Assembly (NCBI GenBank): GCA_963648205.1
Contig: CAVJCT010000069.1
Location: forward strand, 30,251 to 94,250
From: UBA1181 sp963648205
GTDB taxonomy: Bacteria > Bacteroidota > Bacteroidia > Bacteroidales > Paludibacteraceae
Direction: 5' to 3'
DNA: 64,000 nt
In this document: piece by piece, positions 60,089-64,000 of the stretch
How the letters are laid out: the number at the start of each line of letters is the position of its first letter
Position numbering within the stretch: position 1 is the first letter of the stretch
Made by a program: the position numbers and the translations under genes
Notes under the pieces: generated by a model
Seen by the model: only the letters and a program-made list of their open reading frames with translations
Database searches by the model: none
What the model was told of the DNA's origin: nothing

Positions 60089-60168
60089 TTTTATGCTTTT
60101 CTGCTCCACCGCACCTTTTTCTTGTTTTTTTCTTATACCTTAGCAAGCGTATTAAAAATTAGAAATAT

Positions 60169-60642
60169 ATGCAAAATACAAAACCCAATAGGTTTCTTTG
60201 GAACACGAAACTCTTCGCATCCATCGTTCTGATCGCTCTTTCATGCAATTTCACTTTTGCAAAAGATAGCGACAAAACGTCTACTGAAAGTAAGAAATCG
60301 AATGTCCGCACTTTTCCTTACGAAGGTATGCCGACAATGGACAATGTCAAATTCGACGTGTTCTACACCAAAGTGAAAAAACAGGCTGCCGTGGGGAGTT
60401 TTCAACTCGACCTTATCACAGTTGGTTGCTTAGAAGCCCACCTTTCTTGCCGTCAATGTGCTAAGATTCTGACTGTTATCTCAGCGTCGAGCGACCAACT
60501 CGCAGCCCTCGAGGTGATGTCTCCTTGCGTTTTAGATCCTGAAAACGAAGAACTCATCTACAACATCTTCACTTTCGAAAGAGATAAGGAAAAAGCAAAA
60601 ACCATTTTCAGAGATAAAAATGTGCTTTGGCTAAATTTCTAA
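60169..60642 (+). CDS. DUF4476 secreted protein
   Basis: Exported protein of 157 aa with a hydrophobic signal (LFASIVLIALSCNFTFA); it could be a lipoprotein at SC or cleaved after FTFA. The mature domain has the DUF4476 pattern: a first helix with DNVKFDVFYTKVKKQAA, then LSCRQCAKILTVISASSDQLAALEVMSPCVLDPENEEL spanning about 93-130, and a final FTFERDKEKAKTIF. DUF4476 is a small helical repeat domain found in Bacteroidota secreted proteins, without known function. Two extra Cys pairs are unusual. A terminator follows. Confidence 0.75.
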   Translation: MQNTKPNRFLWNTKLFASIVLIALSCNFTFAKDSDKTSTESKKSNVRTFPYEGMPTMDNVKFDVFYTKVKKQAAVGSFQLDLITVGCLEAHLSCRQCAKILTVISASSDQLAALEVMSPCVLDPENEELIYNIFTFERDKEKAKTIFRDKNVLWLNF

Positions 60643-60707
60643 TCGGCAAACAATATGTCGATTTTTACAAAATAGATTTTTCCTCATTGTCATTATATTA
60701 TAATAAG

Positions 60708-60748
60708 AGAAGGAGGTGTGATTGGGAAATCGCACCTCCTTCTTTTTC
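60708..60748 (+). terminator. DUF4476 gene terminator
   Basis: A 16-bp stem (60708-60723 with 60728-60743, one G-U) with a four-base loop is followed by CTTTTTC. Confidence 0.85.
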
Positions 60749-60881
60749 TATTATTCAACTATTATTCAATCAATTACATTTCGTGTTCTTTCTGTTCCTA
60801 ACTTCATCAATGCGTCACCCAAAATCAGATAAAGACAATAGTTAAAATAATTTTCTTTAATGACACCATTTGGAATCAATA

Positions 60882-61793
60882 CTAATAGATTTTGTCAAGC
60901 ATCTTTCTGCTATAAAGGATACTTTTCTCTTTCCTTGACTGTCTTATTTTTAAGCGAAACATCGGTTCATATTTGAAGTTTTCATTCTCACCAAAAGTTT
61001 CAATCTCCTTTATACAATCCTCCATTCTGACGCAAAAACGTTTTTCAACGATTGTTTTGTTCGCAACCGCATCAACCCATGCCGTATCCATTATTTTATC
61101 ATTTTCATGATAATGGCAAATATAATCACTTTCATCGTTTCTGGTTGCTTGACATTTCGGAATCAAAGCCAAAGTGTCTGTATTAGACTTAAACGAACCG
61201 ACTTCGAAAAATGCACCTTTACTGTCATGGTAGGCAAACGTGGAGTCTGAATGATTCAAGAAAAGATAAGAGTTATCACCTACATACATTTCTGCCAATT
61301 CAGATAGGCTTTTATGCCGTATTCTCTTTCTCATCCTTTTCATCTCATCTTCGTCATAACCGCTGAACGCATTGCTATCGTTGGGATAATAATGTGCTAA
61401 CGAGATGTCTCTAATATTTTTTCTTTTTTTCAAAAAAATACGACTCTCAATGGATTTCGTCATTACTTTATGATTTGATATTGTTGCATAGATGGCTGCA
61501 AGAGAATCTCGTTTTTTAAAAGAAGAACCCCTTTCCCCAATAACAAATGCACATTCCGGGAAAACTTTTAAAGTATCGTCTTTTACCTTGTAGATTCCAC
61601 ATTCTTTAAAATCGCCATACGACCCCGCTTCAAAGAAAAAGAAGGTTGAATCCTCACTATCCAAAATTAAAAAAGCGTCCATATCATACCTTCCTGCAAA
61701 ATACACGTCAATTTCATTCATAGAAAAAACCGAGATAATACATAGTATATTACCAAACACAACCGTTAAAATAATTTTTTTTAATCTTTCCAT
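60882..61793 (-). CDS. Secreted protein with internal duplication, candidate immunity protein
   Basis: Protein of 303 aa that I do not recognise. A signal peptide (KKIILTVVFGNILCIISVFS) directs export. Two similar segments are visible: residues about 33-90 (AFLILDSEDSTFFFFEAGSYG, KDDTLKVFPEC, written here in parts) and about 167-225 (YLFLNHSDSTFAYHD, NTDTLALIPKC), both with a DSTF strand, a Gly turn, a DTL strand and a Pro-x-Cys end. It overlaps the end of the orphan Rhs tip gene by 44 bases, the usual position of an immunity gene. Its periplasmic location would suit a toxin acting there; this is inference. Confidence 0.65.
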   Translation of the reverse strand: MERLKKIILTVVFGNILCIISVFSMNEIDVYFAGRYDMDAFLILDSEDSTFFFFEAGSYGDFKECGIYKVKDDTLKVFPECAFVIGERGSSFKKRDSLAAIYATISNHKVMTKSIESRIFLKKRKNIRDISLAHYYPNDSNAFSGYDEDEMKRMRKRIRHKSLSELAEMYVGDNSYLFLNHSDSTFAYHDSKGAFFEVGSFKSNTDTLALIPKCQATRNDESDYICHYHENDKIMDTAWVDAVANKTIVEKRFCVRMEDCIKEIETFGENENFKYEPMFRLKIRQSRKEKSILYSRKMLDKIY

Positions 61794-62820
61794 CGTTTTT
61801 ATGTGTAAATAAAAAAATATATTGTTCGTACAAAGCCTCGGTCATAGATTCAGATTTATTCTTCAGGTTGCCATAACATGATCTTTCTGGATTGCCAATT
61901 CCACCAAACATTTTTCCTCTTTCATGTGCTTCCTCTTCATCCATATAATCGTACAAGATTCCAGGAGTTGAAGTAATTCCTATCCCCTCATTTGTTTCCT
62001 CAAATGATAATCCACACATTTCATACTGATATGCATGTTTCAGTTCATGAGCAAAAGCACCGAGAAACGAACCCTCTGTGTTACTATCAAAAAATGAATT
62101 AATATTGACGATAAAGACATCTGATTCTTGGTAATACGACACGAAACCTCGCAAATCCTTTTCTCCAGCGGCACATTTTCTCTCGTACTCCTTATAATCA
62201 TACATAATGGAAGACTCTCTAAGTGTTTCTATTTCAGATTGGATGCCGTACAATTTTTCTAACTTTCTCTGACGCCATTTCCGAGGTTTCCGACTTTTTA
62301 TAGTAGTAATTCTATTATTTATTTCCTTTTCATACACACCAACTTGTTCATCCAAGGCATTAGTAAACTCCCTTCCATCCATATCCACAAACCGCACAGG
62401 ATTTCCTCCGCAATACGAGTAAGGACTAAATTCGGGATATTTCTCAAACAACGCATCCACTCCATACCAAACGCCTGACGCAGGCTCTCGATGCCTCGCC
62501 CCATGATCATACAACCCCGTATTCTCATCCAACTCTTTTCCACTGAACTTGTAAGGGTTTTCGTACGACCCAACGTGTTCGTCAATCAAAGCCTCGCCGT
62601 AGGAAGCGTACCAGACGAATTGGGAGATGTTGCCGACTGAGTCTGTGAGATAGGTGGTGGATCGGAGGTGGTCGGTATGGTAGAAGAAATTATCGCTTTC
62701 TCGCTGATTGTCAGACTGATAACCGACACCTGCGACTGCTTCTTGCACACTTTCTTCTTCGAACCACACTGGTGGGCCAGGGACTTCGCCTTTGCCGTAT
62801 ATTTTTCCTTTCTCAATCAT
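61750..62820 (-). CDS. Orphan Rhs toxin tip with HExxH metallopeptidase domain
   Basis: Protein of 356 aa made of the end of an Rhs core and a toxin domain. The core (about 45-150) has NFFYHTDHLRSTTYLTDSVG, YENPYKFSGKELDENTGLYD and FSPYSYCGGNPVRFVDMDGR. The C-terminal part (about 155-356) carries GAFAHELKHAYQYE, an HExxH zinc site (H258, E259, H262), with DEEEAHERGKMFGG about 35 residues later able to supply the third ligand. It lacks the long YD-repeat N-terminus and any export signal, so it is probably an orphan tip that can recombine onto the main Rhs gene upstream. It lies nine bases after the lipoprotein gene. Confidence 0.82.
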   Translation of the reverse strand: MIEKGKIYGKGEVPGPPVWFEEESVQEAVAGVGYQSDNQRESDNFFYHTDHLRSTTYLTDSVGNISQFVWYASYGEALIDEHVGSYENPYKFSGKELDENTGLYDHGARHREPASGVWYGVDALFEKYPEFSPYSYCGGNPVRFVDMDGREFTNALDEQVGVYEKEINNRITTIKSRKPRKWRQRKLEKLYGIQSEIETLRESSIMYDYKEYERKCAAGEKDLRGFVSYYQESDVFIVNINSFFDSNTEGSFLGAFAHELKHAYQYEMCGLSFEETNEGIGITSTPGILYDYMDEEEAHERGKMFGGIGNPERSCYGNLKNKSESMTEALYEQYIFLFTHKNDGKIKKNYFNGCVW

Positions 62821-62829
62821 ATCAAAGAA

Positions 62830-63336
62830 TTACTCCTTTTTGTATTTCCCAATTTGCGACATAATTTCGTCCACCTCACGTTCTACCGACTCTTGCTTAG
62901 ATGTCTTTTCATCTTTCCAAATTATATGATGTTCTCCCCATTCCGCATCACAGATGTTAACTATACAATTATTTTCTCTGGGTTCAGTATATGTCATTAA
63001 GTAAAGAGTGAAAGAAAGCGACCTAACGCCATCTTTAGGAGCAATAAGAGTCAGTGATGCAAAACAGCGATTTTGAGGCAAGTAAATGTTAGTAGTATAT
63101 GTGTCGTAAGCTCCATTATATCCATAACTATCCATTGACTTGCAATTGCCTGTAGAATCACGTTTGTATACTTCATATATTGGGTGCTCTAATTTGAACT
63201 TTTTTATTTCAGAAATCAAATATTTACCATTGTCTTTCGGCATATCAGTCTCAAATTCGTAAGAGGGATGCCTGTACCAACCTGCTCCACATGAAGACAT
63301 TAAAATCAGGATGGAAATAATTATCAAACATTTCAT
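62830..63336 (-). CDS. Small lipoprotein, candidate immunity to the main Rhs toxin
   Basis: Lipoprotein of 168 aa (MKCLIIISILILMSSCGAG; Cys about 16). The mature part is mixed alpha/beta, with NIYLPQNRCFASLTLIAPKDGVRSLSF-type strands (residues about 80-110), and ends in a Lys/Glu-rich helix. No family recognised. A GTG 15 bases upstream is possible; the ATG at 63336 overlaps the last bases near the Rhs stop and gives a cleaner signal. Its place directly after an Rhs toxin tip suggests immunity, unproven. Confidence 0.65.
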   Translation of the reverse strand: MKCLIIISILILMSSCGAGWYRHPSYEFETDMPKDNGKYLISEIKKFKLEHPIYEVYKRDSTGNCKSMDSYGYNGAYDTYTTNIYLPQNRCFASLTLIAPKDGVRSLSFTLYLMTYTEPRENNCIVNICDAEWGEHHIIWKDEKTSKQESVEREVDEIMSQIGKYKKE

Positions 63337-63337
63337 T

Positions 63338-64000
63338 CTATTGTACACCAATTGATTTTATTATATACTTGATTAAAACTATTGCAGAAAATGCGGATGC
63401 TGTCATTATAGACCTTGTTGCTGTACAAAAATCCGCCGAATACATTAGCGCATTATCAGCACACTTCAGATTATATTTTACTAAATCAAAATCTGCCTCA
63501 ATCACATCTATAGATAATAGAGCTCCACTTAACCCAGATACCTCAGCTGCATCATAAGCTCTGTCATGTGAGATAGAACCAAACTCATCAAAACTATAAG
63601 GAACATAATCGTAATTCCATTGTAAGTCGTCGTATGTCCTTGGATTGTTTGCCCCCGTATAACTTGTGCCAAATAAATTGTTGTGTAATGTTTTTGCATC
63701 AACGCAATCGTCTGCCACCCCGACAAACAACGTGTATGGAGAGCCCTCTATTCCTCCTCTTATCGGAGCTTTTCCAGAACAAAGGACTCCATTTTTATAC
63801 ACTCTGCCATTTTTGTTTTCCTTTGCATCGTTGTAAAAAGAGTAGCCATCAAATGAGTCTCCGTCGTGCAACATTGTCGGGTTATATTTTTGACCTTTCA
63901 AATCGTTTTGTGATTTAACATCACGGTCATAATAAATTTCTGTAACTCCATCTACTTCTCTTTTCACCCAATTCATACCATTAGGATCCATAAATTTCAC
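63338..64000 (-). CDS. Rhs-family polymorphic toxin, C-terminal part (runs off the window)
   Basis: The frame is open to the window edge, so only the last 220 or so codons are present. It starts inside the Rhs core end (VKFMDPNGMNWVKR, the DPxG boundary) and continues with a toxin domain. SFDEFGSISHDRAYDAAE resembles the His-Asp-x-x-Tyr-Asp core of phospholipase A2-like domains, preceded by YDDLQWNYDYVPY. The last 60 residues include hydrophobic stretches (TASAFSAIVLIKYIIKSI). The toxin class is a tentative reading. The start lies beyond 64000. Confidence 0.75.
   Translation of the reverse strand: MKFMDPNGMNWVKREVDGVTEIYYDRDVKSQNDLKGQKYNPTMLHDGDSFDGYSFYNDAKENKNGRVYKNGVLCSGKAPIRGGIEGSPYTLFVGVADDCVDAKTLHNNLFGTSYTGANNPRTYDDLQWNYDYVPYSFDEFGSISHDRAYDAAEVSGLSGALLSIDVIEADFDLVKYNLKCADNALMYSADFCTATRSIMTASAFSAIVLIKYIIKSIGVQ

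Overview
The window looks like part of a Bacteroidales (phylum Bacteroidota) chromosome. Supporting signs are many exact matches to the Bacteroidota -7 promoter motif TAnnTTTG placed just upstream of genes, type IX secretion genes (porX, porW/sprE, porQ), a dimeric-type glycyl-tRNA synthetase, meso-diaminopimelate dehydrogenase, NADP-type glutamate dehydrogenase and many Bacteroidota-specific families (DUF1573, DUF4369-TlpA, DUF4922, DUF6057, DUF4476). Genus cannot be fixed from sequence reading alone. Most of the window is ordinary housekeeping chromosome; the accessory parts are about 22.7-24.1 kb, 40.4-42.3 kb and 60.8-64.0 kb.

Layout. 0-6 kb: a candidate small RNA, murB divergent from a GT4 glycosyltransferase, then a minus-strand envelope redox group (DUF1573, a CcdA-like membrane protein, a TlpA-like lipoprotein with one Cys) and a second DUF1573 protein. 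6-9.5 kb: M23 and C69 peptidases. 9.7-11 kb: a stand-alone TrpB2. 11.2-15.7 kb: a glycogen-type operon (debranching enzyme, GT4 synthase-like enzyme, GH57 protein lacking its expected acid/base Asp). 16-22.5 kb: a BadF-type kinase, then porW-porX followed by two small DUF3791-like genes. 22.7-24.1 kb: a DUF4143 ATPase bracketed by periodic repeats, one set being palindromes over its promoter. 24.2-30 kb: tRNA-Leu(CAG), a large amidase/golvesin protein, a glycosyltransferase with a polyglutamine tail, and a DUF4922 HIT-like protein. 30-36 kb: a long minus-strand operon porQ-cmk-ispH-pfkA-GH73-SGNH-SDR. 36-40.4 kb: a structured RNA candidate, rlmH, nadC-endonuclease, fabD, thiD.

40.4-42.3 kb holds an overlapping two-gene ATPase plus nuclease-like pair next to an Rhs-like scrap, a candidate defence module. 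42.3-44.7 kb is ddh and gdhA (ammonia assimilation and cell-wall/lysine metabolism). 45.1-54.7 kb is a close-packed minus-strand run: DEAD-box helicase, low-molecular-weight phosphatase, then two tandem copies of a DUF6057 membrane protein plus a monohaem (CxxCH) beta-propeller lipoprotein. 54.8-58.9 kb is priA and glyQS. 59-60.7 kb is a GT90 glycosyltransferase whose N-terminus is split by an apparent one-base frameshift, and a DUF4476 protein. The right end is an Rhs polymorphic-toxin locus: a main toxin tip cut by the window edge, a lipoprotein, an orphan Rhs tip with an HExxH zincin domain, and a secreted candidate immunity protein.

The strongest candidates for something new are the palindrome-controlled DUF4143 unit, the ATPase/nuclease pair, the duplicated DUF6057/haem-propeller module and the tandem Rhs tip cassettes.
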